A stretch of DNA of 64,000 nucleotides from Albibacterium bauzanense (lineage in GTDB: Bacteria; Bacteroidota; Bacteroidia; Sphingobacteriales; Sphingobacteriaceae), in assembly GCF_004339765.1 (NCBI RefSeq), contig NZ_SMGO01000001.1:744001-808000 (forward strand), given 5' to 3'. Positions 52,089-61,716 of this stretch are shown one piece after another. Below the pieces are notes generated by a model, which was not told the DNA's origin, did not search any database, and worked only from the letters and a program-made list of their open reading frames with translations. The stretch's first letter is position 1, and every line of letters starts with the position of its first letter. The position numbers and the translations under genes were made by a program.

Positions 52089-52952
52089 TTAAGCCAAAAT
52101 CGCGGATATCATACGATCATGACTACTGATATCTTTCCTTAATTGGGTATGCTGAAAACCTTTTTCATTTAACATGGCAATAATCTGGTTGCCATATAAC
52201 TGATTGATTTCAAAATAAAGTTTCCCATTCGGATTGAGGTTCTTTACGGCAAAATCCGCGATAGCATTATAAAAAACAAGAGGATCATCTTCTTCAACGA
52301 ATAAAGCAATATGCGGTTCAAACTCCAATACATTATTATGCATTAATAGTTTTTCCTTTGGAGTAATATATGGCGGATTGCTTACAATTATATCAAACTT
52401 TTGCCTGGCTTCTATAAATAAAACTTCCTCTTTAAGAATATCTAATTGAATGAAATCTACCTGACAGGCTAAAAAATCAGCATTTAATCTGGCTATATTC
52501 AATGCTTCTTGAGATATATCCACTCCAACCACTTCAGTGCCTCTTGAAAGATGTTTTTTTAATGAAATAGGGATACATCCACTACCTGTACCAATGTCTA
52601 AGACCCGTAAGCCTTTCTCTGTGTTTTCATTTAATATCAAAGAAACTAATTCTTCGGTTTCAGGTCGAGGAATCAATACCGCTTCACTTACTATAAACTT
52701 TTGATTATAGAACCATGCATATCCTAAAATATACTGAATTGGCCTTCCCGTCTGCAATTCATTAAGTATATAATTAAATATTGACTGTTGGCTTTCTAAT
52801 AGATTAACCGATTGCTTCAACTTTAATTGAAGTCGTGAAATTTGTAGAATATGTTCCATACTCATCCAAAACAATTCAATAGATTCATCAACTCCATAAT
52901 TGGAACTTAAATGCCTTATAAATCGTTGTTTCAGATGTTTAATTTCAATCAT
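52089..52952 (-). CDS. prmC: Peptide chain release factor N5-glutamine methyltransferase
   Basis: A 287-aa SAM-dependent enzyme that methylates the GGQ glutamine of RF1 and RF2. N-terminal helical substrate domain, then the SAM fold with LDIGTGSGCIPISL and the catalytic VSNPPYIT motif (about 190). The family phrase RPIQYILGYAWFYNQKFIVSEAVLIPRPETEELV is present. Divergent from ribD with an 86-bp gap, a common arrangement in Bacteroidota. Confidence 0.95.
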   Translation of the reverse strand: MIEIKHLKQRFIRHLSSNYGVDESIELFWMSMEHILQISRLQLKLKQSVNLLESQQSIFNYILNELQTGRPIQYILGYAWFYNQKFIVSEAVLIPRPETEELVSLILNENTEKGLRVLDIGTGSGCIPISLKKHLSRGTEVVGVDISQEALNIARLNADFLACQVDFIQLDILKEEVLFIEARQKFDIIVSNPPYITPKEKLLMHNNVLEFEPHIALFVEEDDPLVFYNAIADFAVKNLNPNGKLYFEINQLYGNQIIAMLNEKGFQHTQLRKDISSHDRMISAILA

Positions 52953-53038
52953 TAAAAGACTTAAGAGTAGGCTAATTTGTATTATAATTTTATTAGATCA
53001 AATCTACATAAAATAACTAAAGGGAGTATATTTGCAAT

Positions 53039-54088
53039 ATGCAAGAGCACGAACTTTATATGAAACGCTGCCTGGATTTAGCAGCCTTGGGTGCAGGAAA
53101 AGTAAGTCCGAACCCAATGGTGGGGTGCGTAATTGTGCATAACAATCAGATCATTGGTGAAGGATGGCATCAAGAATATGGAAAAGCTCACGCTGAAGTT
53201 AATGCGATCAATCAGGTCTTAGAAAATTATCCTGCGGAGGCGGATAAACTATTAAAAAATAGCACCATATATGTAAGTTTAGAACCTTGTGCCCATAAGG
53301 GAAAAACTCCTCCTTGTGCTGATCTGATTATAAGGCACGATATTCCAAAGGCTGTAGTTGCATGTCGCGACCCTTTTAAAGCAGTAAATGGACGTGGAAT
53401 AGACCGTTTAACAAATGCAGGTGTATCAGTTATCGAAGGCGTTTTAGAAGAAGAAGCCCTCCATCTTAATCGTCGCTTTTTTACCAGGGTAAAAAAACAA
53501 AGACCTTATATCATTCTAAAATGGGCAGAAACAGCTGACGGTTTCTTTGCGCCGGATAATCAAAAACAACAGTGGATTAGTGGTAAGCAAGCTCAGCAAT
53601 TGGTTCACCGTTGGCGAGCAGAAGAAGATGCTATACTTATTGGAAAAAACACAGCTTTTATTGACGATCCTCGATTAAACACGAGATTATGGCCAGGTAA
53701 AAATTCAAAACGAATCGTGTTAGATCGAAACCTGGAATTGCCTAAGAGTTTGAATATTTTTGATAATAGCATTGAAACAATTATTCTCAACGAGAAAGAC
53801 ACCACAATAGAAGGATCTACAAAATATATCGCTTTAGAGAGTTTTGACTTCTATTTGGCAGAGAGTATTTGTTATCAATTATTTTTATTTGATATACAGT
53901 CTGTCATTATTGAAGGAGGCGCAAAAACCCTTAATCTATTTCTAGAAGCCGGGATATGGGACGAAGCCCGTATATTCGTATCGAATTCTAAATGGGGACA
54001 AGGTCTTTACGCACCTACAATTAAACAATCAGCCGAAGAAAAAATAGTACTGGGAAATGATGTCCTTTCAATTTACTATCATTTATGA
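53039..54088 (+). CDS. ribD: Bifunctional riboflavin deaminase/reductase
   Basis: A 349-aa enzyme doing two steps of riboflavin synthesis: deamination of the pyrimidine ring, then ribose side-chain reduction with NADPH. The N-terminal deaminase has the zinc site HAEVNAI and PCAHKGKTPPCADLI; the C-terminal half (about 150-349) is the RibD_C reductase, PYIILKWAETADGFF and EGGAKTLNLFLEAGIWDEARIF. The stop overlaps the next gene's start (ATGA at 54085-54088). Confidence 0.95.
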   Translation: MQEHELYMKRCLDLAALGAGKVSPNPMVGCVIVHNNQIIGEGWHQEYGKAHAEVNAINQVLENYPAEADKLLKNSTIYVSLEPCAHKGKTPPCADLIIRHDIPKAVVACRDPFKAVNGRGIDRLTNAGVSVIEGVLEEEALHLNRRFFTRVKKQRPYIILKWAETADGFFAPDNQKQQWISGKQAQQLVHRWRAEEDAILIGKNTAFIDDPRLNTRLWPGKNSKRIVLDRNLELPKSLNIFDNSIETIILNEKDTTIEGSTKYIALESFDFYLAESICYQLFLFDIQSVIIEGGAKTLNLFLEAGIWDEARIFVSNSKWGQGLYAPTIKQSAEEKIVLGNDVLSIYYHL

Positions 54089-54948
54089 TTTTTGTCCTTT
54101 TAAGCATCTTTTGTAGTGTTTTAGTATCTGTTATACTAAAATTATCCAGACGCTATGAAATACCTACCAACCAATTAATTGCCTGGAATTATCCTACCGC
54201 TTTATTACTAAATATACTCTTTTATAAGCCCGACATACAAGCTATATCATTTAACCTTGGCAATACCAGCCTTTATCTTGTATTGGGATTTTTACTTCCT
54301 GCCTTATTTTTAGCTATTGCTGCATCTATTCGCTATACAGGTATTGTCAGAACAGAAATAGCTCAACGTATTTCTATTTTTATTCCTTTAATAGCTGCAT
54401 TTCTAATTTTTAATGAAACACCTACTTCACGTTCAATACTTGGAATTGCAATCGGATTATTAGCAATCTTTTTCTCTATACGCTGGGTTGCAGATAAACA
54501 GTCAAAAAACAATTTATGGCTATACCCATTAATTATATTTCTGGGAATGGGCATTATTGACATATTGTTTAAGCAAGTTGCACAACATACAGAAGTACCT
54601 TATACATCATCTGTTTTTTTTATATTCCTAACTGCACTTATTATTTCATTTGGCTATATTGGCATTAGAATTTATAAACAGTATGAGAAACCTAGCTTAT
54701 CCGCTTTCTTTTGGGGTATAGGCCTCGGAATATTTAATTTTGGAAATATTCTATTTTATTTAAAAGCCCATAATGCAATTCCTGAGAATCCATCAATTGT
54801 CTTTTCTGCAATGAACGTAGGGGTTATTGCTTTGGGAGCGCTTGTAGGACTCGTTATTTTCAAAGAGAAATTAACTGTCTTAAACAAGATAGGAATCTTG
54901 CTTGCCATCTTAGCAATTCTTATAATTGCAGGCAATGAGTCTATTTGA
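54085..54948 (+). CDS. EamA/DMT-family membrane transporter
   Basis: A 287-aa protein with ten predicted membrane helices in two EamA-like halves: ILKLSRRYEIPTNQLIAWNYP and RISIFIPLIAAFLIFNETPTSRSILGIAIGL in the first, VIALGALVGLVIFKEKLTVLNKIGILLAIL in the second. Coupled by overlap to ribD and overlapping the YigZ gene downstream, though a riboflavin role is not implied by sequence. Substrate unknown. Confidence 0.83.
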   Translation: MIFVLLSIFCSVLVSVILKLSRRYEIPTNQLIAWNYPTALLLNILFYKPDIQAISFNLGNTSLYLVLGFLLPALFLAIAASIRYTGIVRTEIAQRISIFIPLIAAFLIFNETPTSRSILGIAIGLLAIFFSIRWVADKQSKNNLWLYPLIIFLGMGIIDILFKQVAQHTEVPYTSSVFFIFLTALIISFGYIGIRIYKQYEKPSLSAFFWGIGLGIFNFGNILFYLKAHNAIPENPSIVFSAMNVGVIALGALVGLVIFKEKLTVLNKIGILLAILAILIIAGNESI

Positions 54949-55552
54949 AGATCAATATAAAACAATTAACGAGCCTTCTGAAGGTGTTTTTCGAGATAAG
55001 GGAAGCAAGTTTATTGCCTACTCCTACCCTTTTACGGATGAGAACAAGCTAAAAGATATTTTAGGTGATGTAAAAAGTACCCACCCAAAAGCCAGACATC
55101 ATTGCTATGCCTATCGTTTAGGTATGGACAGATCCGTTTTTAGGATAAACGACGACAATGAACCTTCAGGCTCTGCAGGAAGACCTATTTTAAACACATT
55201 GTTATCAAATGATTTAACGAATATCCTCGTTATTGTGGTACGTTATTTCGGCGGAACACTTTTAGGCATCCCCGGGCTAATAAATGCTTATAAATCGGCA
55301 GCTCAAGAATCAATTAACAATGCCACGATCGTTGAAAAATATCAAAAAGATATTTACAGAATTGATTTCGATTATTTACAAATGAACAATGTAATGCGAA
55401 TAATAAAAGATGAAGACCTTGATATTCTAAGCCAAACCTTTGACAACAATTGTAAAATGGAGATTACAATCAGAACATCCCTGGTCAATCGGGTAACTGC
55501 TAACCTATCTACATTGCCAGACCTCAAGTTCAAGTACTTGAAAACAATATAA
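54935..55552 (+). CDS. YigZ/IMPACT family protein
   Basis: About 205 aa starting at the ATG at 54935 (MSLFEDQYKTINEPSEG); a TTG three codons earlier is less likely. The first domain (about 15-125) is the UPF0029/IMPACT fold with GVFRDKGSKFIAYSYPF, HPKARHHCYAYRLG, NDDNEPSGSAGRPIL and RYFGGTLLGIPGLI. A small C-terminal domain follows. The family includes mammalian IMPACT, an inhibitor of the Gcn2 pathway; the bacterial role is unclear. Overlaps the transporter end by 14 bp. Confidence 0.9.
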   Translation: MSLFEDQYKTINEPSEGVFRDKGSKFIAYSYPFTDENKLKDILGDVKSTHPKARHHCYAYRLGMDRSVFRINDDNEPSGSAGRPILNTLLSNDLTNILVIVVRYFGGTLLGIPGLINAYKSAAQESINNATIVEKYQKDIYRIDFDYLQMNNVMRIIKDEDLDILSQTFDNNCKMEITIRTSLVNRVTANLSTLPDLKFKYLKTI

Positions 55553-55671
55553 TTACTCAGGTAAAGATTCCAAATACAATATTCAAAGCTTCCTTAAACT
55601 TTTAATTTAGTTAAACAGGTATTTGTAATACAAAGCTTCTTTTTGAGTAAACATTTACGATATTTACGCAT

Positions 55672-57996
55672 ATGTTTAGAAGAATCAAGAATAAGCCTTT
55701 GCGCTATATAGTCCTATTTATCTACTTCTTTATTATATTTATATGTGCAATTGAGATAAACTTTCTAAACCTTTTTGGATACTCCCCTAACAGAAATGAT
55801 ATCCTAATGCCTAATCTAAATATAGCCTCTGAATTATATACAGCAGATGGCAAGTTATTAGGCAGATACTTCAAAGAAAACCGTAATCCTGTCGAATACA
55901 AAGAGATCCCTGGTGCACTCATAAATACATTAGTATCAACAGAAGATATTCGTTTTTTTAAACATAATGGAGTTGACTTTATTGCAGTTTTTACAAGTTT
56001 ATTCTCAACTTTTCAAGGTGATAGAAGAGGTGCAAGTACCATAACCCAGCAATTAGCAAAGAACCTTTACCAAACACGATATGATAAATCAGCCGGTTTG
56101 TTAGGTAAAATTCCAGGTGTAAGATTAATAGTTATTAAGATAAAAGAATGGATCACTGCTTATAAACTAGAAACCAAATACAGTAAAGAAGATATTCTAA
56201 CCATGTATTTAAATACGGTTTCCTTTGGAAATAATAATTATGGGATCAAAACCGCTGCAAAGTATTATTTCAATGTAATACCAGACTCATTAAATGTACC
56301 GCAATCAGCTCTTTTAATAGGAATGCTAAAGGGTACCACATTATACAACCCCATTCGAAACCCCGAGAATTCAAAAAACCGTAGAAATGTGGTTTTATCT
56401 CAAATGGAGAAAGCCAATTTCATCACAAAAGAAGAGTTAACTAAATTCCAAAGTTTACCGATCGGCCTCTCTGTAAATGAAGCCAATGAAGATTCTAGTG
56501 AAGACTCCTATATTCGGGCAGCGGTATTACGTTTCTTGAACGACTGGAGCAAAGAAAGTGGTTACAATATCTATGAAGATGGATTAAAGATTTATACAAC
56601 CATCGACTCTAAAATGCAGTCTCACGCAGAAGAAGTGGTTTCCGGACAAATGAAAATTTTACAAAACAGGTTTAATAATGTCTGGGGCAATGATTTACCT
56701 TGGCGAGATTCTGAAGGAAAAATAATTGATAACTTTTTAGAGAATTTAGCATCCAAGACGCCTTTCTATACTTTCCTAAAGGAAAAATACAAAGGGAATA
56801 CAGATAGCATTAATTACTATCTGAATCAGAAAAAGGAAATGGAGGTTTTTACCTGGAATGGAATGAAAGAAATGAATTATTCCACATTAGATTCCATTGC
56901 ACATTATGCTAAAATGCTTAATACAGGCATGATGTCCATGGATCCTTTTACTGGTGAAATCAAAGTTTGGGTGGGTGGTATTAATCATAAATATTACAAA
57001 TTTGACCACATAGACCAGGCAAAAAGACAAGCAGGTTCCACCTTTAAACCCTTTGCTTACTTAACTGCCATTGAGCAAGGAATGGCACCCTGCGATATAT
57101 TTACCGATAAACCAGTTAAAATAAACTATACTGAGGATGGCAAAGAGATGGAATGGGAACCCAAAAATGCAGACTGGAATTTTACTTATCAAGACATGTC
57201 GCTAAGATGGGCTATGGGTCGTTCTGTTAACTCAATAACAGCACAAATAACAGAAAAGGTAGGCTGGGATAAAGTAGTAGAAACTGCTCATCGATTAGGA
57301 ATCGAGAGCCCGTTAAAAGCAGTACCATCTGTTAGTTTAGGACCCAATGATGTAAGTGTTTTTGAAATGGTAAAGGCATATTCAACTTTCTTAAATAAGG
57401 GAAATAGTGTTGCTCCTATTTTAGTTTCAACTATTAAGGACCGTGATGGAAAAATAATAGCTGAATTTAAAACTAAGAGCAAACGCGTATTAAGTGAAGA
57501 AAACGCATGGCTAATGATGTATATGTTACGCGGCACAATGGAAGAACCAGGTGGAACATCACAAGCATTGTGGGAATGGGATTTATGGAAAAAAGGGAAT
57601 CAAATTGCTGGCAAAACTGGTACTTCTTCAGATTACGTAGATGGCTGGTATATGGGATTAACAAAAGATCTTGTGACAGGTGTATGGGTAGGAAATGATG
57701 AACGAAGCATTCATTTCAAAAGTTCATCGACAGGAGAAGGAGCTCATACTGCCTTACCAATCTTTGGTAAGTTTATGGAGAAATTATATCAAGATGAAAG
57801 TAGTGGATATACATATGGACCATTTCCAGAGCCTGATGTAGAAATAACAAAAAAATATTATTGCCCTACTCCCAGACCAGTTCAACCTAGCCCTACCGAT
57901 TCAACTATTTTTAGAATTGATTCCATTCCATTTTTGGATAATATAGATATAGACAAAGTAATAGAAGAATCTAAACAAGCAGTACCACGATTTTAA
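55672..57996 (+). CDS. Class A penicillin-binding protein (PBP1A-type)
   Basis: A 774-aa bifunctional peptidoglycan synthase. One N-terminal membrane anchor (about 12-35); GT51 transglycosylase with VSTEDIRFFKHNGVD (catalytic Glu) and GASTITQQLAKNLYQTR; then the transpeptidase with catalytic Ser in AGSTFKPFA (about 454), SVNS, and KTGTSSDYVDGWY. A C-terminal Pro-rich tail (CPTPRPVQPSPTDS) ends the protein. Single gene; makes and cross-links the cell-wall glycan. Confidence 0.95.
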   Translation: MFRRIKNKPLRYIVLFIYFFIIFICAIEINFLNLFGYSPNRNDILMPNLNIASELYTADGKLLGRYFKENRNPVEYKEIPGALINTLVSTEDIRFFKHNGVDFIAVFTSLFSTFQGDRRGASTITQQLAKNLYQTRYDKSAGLLGKIPGVRLIVIKIKEWITAYKLETKYSKEDILTMYLNTVSFGNNNYGIKTAAKYYFNVIPDSLNVPQSALLIGMLKGTTLYNPIRNPENSKNRRNVVLSQMEKANFITKEELTKFQSLPIGLSVNEANEDSSEDSYIRAAVLRFLNDWSKESGYNIYEDGLKIYTTIDSKMQSHAEEVVSGQMKILQNRFNNVWGNDLPWRDSEGKIIDNFLENLASKTPFYTFLKEKYKGNTDSINYYLNQKKEMEVFTWNGMKEMNYSTLDSIAHYAKMLNTGMMSMDPFTGEIKVWVGGINHKYYKFDHIDQAKRQAGSTFKPFAYLTAIEQGMAPCDIFTDKPVKINYTEDGKEMEWEPKNADWNFTYQDMSLRWAMGRSVNSITAQITEKVGWDKVVETAHRLGIESPLKAVPSVSLGPNDVSVFEMVKAYSTFLNKGNSVAPILVSTIKDRDGKIIAEFKTKSKRVLSEENAWLMMYMLRGTMEEPGGTSQALWEWDLWKKGNQIAGKTGTSSDYVDGWYMGLTKDLVTGVWVGNDERSIHFKSSSTGEGAHTALPIFGKFMEKLYQDESSGYTYGPFPEPDVEITKKYYCPTPRPVQPSPTDSTIFRIDSIPFLDNIDIDKVIEESKQAVPRF

Positions 57997-58053
57997 TAGA
58001 CGTAGAGTAAGAAAAATAATTAACTTTAACTATTGACTAAAATTCAGTGAATT

Positions 58054-61000
58054 ATGAAATACATGGATACAAGAAATTTCGATCATCGGCTTCTCGTGCG
58101 CTTCTCCTTAAGTTTTCTCTTTCTTATCCTTACGTTTAGTGCGCATGCCCAATATTTTGGTCAAAATAAGATGCGTTATAAAAAACTAGATTTCAAAGTA
58201 TATGAAACCCCGCATTTTGACCTTTATTATTATTTAAAGAACGACTCGTTAATAAAAAACATAGCGAAAGAAAGCGAAGTTTGGTATGAATTGCATCAAC
58301 AGGTTTTCAGAGACACATTTACCAATAAAAATCCGTTAATTATCTATAATAATCATCCCGATTTTCAACAAACAACTGCCATACAGGGTACTATAGGAGT
58401 TGGAACAGGTGGTGTCACCGAAGGTTTCAAAAATAGGGTTGTAATGCCAATCATGCAAATTAACAGTCAGACCCGACATGTTCTTGGCCATGAAATGGTC
58501 CATGCTTTTCAATATCACTCACTGATAGAAGGAGATTCTACTCAATTAGAAAACATCGCAAATCTGCCATTATGGATGGTAGAAGGTATGGCTGAGTACC
58601 TTTCAATTGGCAAAAAGGATGCTTTTACTGCTATGTGGATGCGTGATGCTTATTTAAACAAGGATATTCCATCTTTAAGAGATTTAACAGAAAGCAATAA
58701 ATATTTCCCATATCGATATGGTCAGGCATTTTGGTCTTATATAGGCTCAACCTATGGCGATACTGTAATTGTACCATTATTTAAAGCCACTGCAAAATAC
58801 GGCTATCAAATGGCTATTCAGCAGGTATTTGGATACAATGAAACTACCCTCTCAAACCTCTGGAAAACTGCTATCGAGAATACATATAAACCTTTATTGA
58901 CGGACACTGCACAAGTGCCGATAGGAAAAATAATTATTGATAAAAATAATGCCGGTAATACCAATGTATCTCCGGCGGTTTCTCCAGATGGTAAATATGT
59001 AGCCTTTCTTTCAGAAAAAGATCTGTTAAGTATTGATTTATATCTAGCAGAAGCTGAGACAGGAAAAATTATCCGGAAACTAACCAGTCGAATCTCGAAT
59101 AGCCATATTGATGAATTTAGTTACATCGAATCTGCAGGAACATTTTCGCCAGATAGTCGAAAGTTTGCATACAGCGTCTTCTCTGGAGGACGAAATAAGC
59201 TATTGATCACTGACGTAACAAATGGTAAAACCCTATTCTTAGAAGGCATGGGCGATGTGGCAGAGTTTAGTAATATTGCATGGGCTCCTGATGGAAATTC
59301 AGTTGTTTTTTCGGGGCTAAAAGAAGGACAAAGCGATTTGTATCAATATATGTTTCAAAATAAAGAATTGAAACAGTTAACCAATGATGCCTATTCAGAG
59401 TATCATCCGGCGTTCTCACATAGCGGAAAATTACTAGTCTACAGTACAGATCGTGGCAGCTTTTCCCGCGACGATAAAACGGCAGATATTAGTTTCAACC
59501 TATCTATTATGGATATGGCAAGCAATGAAACAAGAGATTTAGGTGTATTCCCTTTGGCTAACAACTTAAATCCTCAGTTTTCTGGAGATGATAGCCAAAT
59601 ATATTTCTTATCCAATCGCGATGGTTTTAGAAATATGTACCGTTACACAATTGCCACTAACTCTACAGAACAGCTGACAGATTACTTTACCGGAATAAGC
59701 GGTATTACCGAGTATTCGCCTGCACTAAGTGTTTCAGCAAATGATGATATCATATATTCTTATTACCGCTCTCAAACCTATACGATTTATAATGCCAAGG
59801 CTAACGATTTTCAAGCTAAAGCCGTAAATAATGAGGATGTTGACTTCGCTGCAGCAATGATCCCTCCTTTCCAAACATATGGTGTAGATGTGATTAATAC
59901 CAATCTTAGAAACTTCAATAATTTTTCCAGGATCGATACTTCTTTAATAAATCACATCCCATATACGCCTAAATTCAAGCTAGATTATCTGGCGAGCAGC
60001 GGAATGGGGGTTTCTGTAGGAAGCAGATACGGTTCAGGGTTAGCAAGTGGAGTTCAAGGAATATTCTCTGATATCTTAGGACGAAACCAGATCTTTGCAG
60101 GCTTATCAATTAATGGAGAAATTTATGACTTTGGAGGACAAGTTGCCTACATTAACCAAAGTAGCCGTTTAAATTGGGGTGGAGCGGTTTCACACATTCC
60201 ATTCATTTCAGGATTGGTTTCTTATTCTATTGATCCTAACTCAACAGCTTCACCTACAGGAGTGGCTTACTTAGACAACTATGATATTATCAGAACCTTC
60301 CAAGAACAGGTAGAAGGCTTTGTTGCCTACCCTTTCTCTCGTACTACACGCTTAGAAGCAGGAGCTGCATTCTCACATTATAGCTATCGTATTGATCGAT
60401 ATACAAATTACTACGCTGCAGATGAGTCAGGATATCCTTTATACTTTATAGGTGGAAACCGTCACAAATTATCATCAGAAGAAGCCAAAGATACTTATAA
60501 CAGTAGTTTTGATTCATTTACCATACAGCAATTAAATACTGCATTCGTTGGTGATAATTCAGTATTTGGGGTTGCTGCTCCTTTAGATGGCTACCGCTAT
60601 CGATTAGGAGTTGAACAGTATTTCGGGGATTATAATTTTAGAGGCTATACAGTTGATTTAAGAAAATACCATCGCATGAAACACGTTACGCTTGCTGCAA
60701 GGGCATATACTTATATGCGTGTAGGCAAGGACGATGATAAGCTATATCCTTTATTCTTAGGATATCCATACTTAATACGTGGTTATGAGTCGGCTAGCTT
60801 CTATAACGATAGAACCGGAGCAGCCTCCAATTTCAATTATAATCAATTAACCGGAACACGGATTGCAGTTGCGAATTTCGAAGCCCGCATTCCATTTACT
60901 GGTCCTGAACGTCTATCTTTGGTGAAATCCAGCATGCTTTTCTCCGATTTAAATATATTCTTTGATATGGGTTTAGCGTGGAGTGAAGGTGATAAAATCG

Positions 61001-61221
61001 CATTTAAAAGTCAGCCTGATCTGTTAGAAACAATTGCAGACCCTAATAATCCTAACAACTTTATAGCTATATATGAACGAGTACCAGCTATGAGTGCTGG
61101 TGTATCACTACGGATTAATATGTTTGGGTATTTTGTAATAGAACCCTATTATGCGATTCCTTTCCAACGAAAGGATGTTAAATTTGGAACCTTCGGAATT
61201 AACTTTGCACCGGGCTGGTAA
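58054..61221 (+). CDS. Metallopeptidase-like / TolB-type propeller / beta-barrel protein
   Basis: A 1055-aa exported protein (Met4 is an alternative start; signal peptide ends near SAHAQ). Residues about 40-285 are a peptidase-MA-like gluzincin: HEMVH at 146-150 with third ligand Glu177 in MVEGMAEY. Residues about 295-620 are a WD40/PD40 (TolB-like) propeller with repeats such as VSPDGKYVAFLSE, WAPDGNSVVFSGL and FSHSGKLLVYSTD. Residues about 640-1055 are a surface-antigen-like beta-barrel ending in an aromatic residue (INFAPGW), the outer-membrane insertion signal. The three parts suggest an outer-membrane protein with a protease-like domain. Substrate unknown. Confidence 0.78.
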   Translation: MKYMDTRNFDHRLLVRFSLSFLFLILTFSAHAQYFGQNKMRYKKLDFKVYETPHFDLYYYLKNDSLIKNIAKESEVWYELHQQVFRDTFTNKNPLIIYNNHPDFQQTTAIQGTIGVGTGGVTEGFKNRVVMPIMQINSQTRHVLGHEMVHAFQYHSLIEGDSTQLENIANLPLWMVEGMAEYLSIGKKDAFTAMWMRDAYLNKDIPSLRDLTESNKYFPYRYGQAFWSYIGSTYGDTVIVPLFKATAKYGYQMAIQQVFGYNETTLSNLWKTAIENTYKPLLTDTAQVPIGKIIIDKNNAGNTNVSPAVSPDGKYVAFLSEKDLLSIDLYLAEAETGKIIRKLTSRISNSHIDEFSYIESAGTFSPDSRKFAYSVFSGGRNKLLITDVTNGKTLFLEGMGDVAEFSNIAWAPDGNSVVFSGLKEGQSDLYQYMFQNKELKQLTNDAYSEYHPAFSHSGKLLVYSTDRGSFSRDDKTADISFNLSIMDMASNETRDLGVFPLANNLNPQFSGDDSQIYFLSNRDGFRNMYRYTIATNSTEQLTDYFTGISGITEYSPALSVSANDDIIYSYYRSQTYTIYNAKANDFQAKAVNNEDVDFAAAMIPPFQTYGVDVINTNLRNFNNFSRIDTSLINHIPYTPKFKLDYLASSGMGVSVGSRYGSGLASGVQGIFSDILGRNQIFAGLSINGEIYDFGGQVAYINQSSRLNWGGAVSHIPFISGLVSYSIDPNSTASPTGVAYLDNYDIIRTFQEQVEGFVAYPFSRTTRLEAGAAFSHYSYRIDRYTNYYAADESGYPLYFIGGNRHKLSSEEAKDTYNSSFDSFTIQQLNTAFVGDNSVFGVAAPLDGYRYRLGVEQYFGDYNFRGYTVDLRKYHRMKHVTLAARAYTYMRVGKDDDKLYPLFLGYPYLIRGYESASFYNDRTGAASNFNYNQLTGTRIAVANFEARIPFTGPERLSLVKSSMLFSDLNIFFDMGLAWSEGDKIAFKSQPDLLETIADPNNPNNFIAIYERVPAMSAGVSLRINMFGYFVIEPYYAIPFQRKDVKFGTFGINFAPGW

Positions 61222-61248
61222 TTAAATATTAAAAAGATCTAATATTAA

Positions 61249-61294
61249 AAAGACTGGTTTCTACTACACTCTTAAGAAGCAGAAACCAGTCTTT
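61249..61294. terminator. Bidirectional terminator, partly within the GIY-YIG gene end
   Basis: Perfect 14-bp stem AAAGACTGGTTTCT (61249-61262) and AGAAACCAGTCTTT (61281-61294) with an 18-nt loop; its right arm encodes the final residues of the convergent GIY-YIG protein. Confidence 0.7.
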
Positions 61295-61613
61295 CATATT
61301 TATCTGAACCGTTCATCAAACCGAATGTGGCATAAGGTTGAATACTCAAGTCGTTCCAATTATTATTAAGAAGTCTGATCAATCTCTCTTTCTGAACCCG
61401 CGTGAATACGCTCACCTCCTTAAATCTTTCCAGGGCAGATTCTAAAGATACAAGTTCCTCAAAATAAACCAACCTGGAAACTTTCTTATTGCCATCAAAA
61501 AACAACGAATGCATTTCCTTATAATAATTCATTGTATATACCAAATCATGCGTCAAACCAACGTGAAGACTCTTACGATTACTGTCTGTTAAAATGTAGA
61601 TAAACTGTTTCAT
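61272..61613 (-). CDS. Degenerate GIY-YIG family protein
   Basis: A 113-aa URI-like GIY-YIG fold: FIYILTDSNRKSLHVGLTHDL corresponds to the GIY...YVG core, then LVYFEELVSLESALERFKEVSVFTRVQKERLIRLLNNNWNDL matches the family C-terminus. The second Tyr (YIG) is His, and the usual DLxRRxxEH stretch with its catalytic Arg reads DLVYTMNYYKE, so nuclease activity is doubtful. Single gene convergent with the large propeller gene. Confidence 0.75.
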   Translation of the reverse strand: MKQFIYILTDSNRKSLHVGLTHDLVYTMNYYKEMHSLFFDGNKKVSRLVYFEELVSLESALERFKEVSVFTRVQKERLIRLLNNNWNDLSIQPYATFGLMNGSDKYERLVSAS

Positions 61614-61636
61614 ACGCTAATATTTGACTAACTTTT

Positions 61637-61667
61637 TTGGTGAACCGGATATTAATTGCTAACTTTA
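61637..61667 (+). promoter_or_regulatory. Predicted promoter of the XRE-S24 regulator
   Basis: TTG at 61637-61639, 20 nt, TAACTTTA at 61660-61667. Confidence 0.6.
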
Positions 61668-61679
61668 ATTGCACAATGA

Positions 61680-61696
61680 TACTAACTAATTTAGTA
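61680..61696. promoter_or_regulatory. Candidate operator of the XRE-S24 regulator
   Basis: Dyad TACTAA-N5-TTAGTA, with inner palindrome ACTAATTTAGT, placed just after the predicted start of transcription and 21 bp before the coding start, consistent with autorepression. Confidence 0.45.
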
Positions 61697-61716
61697 AAAA
61701 CAAAATTATTTTAAAA

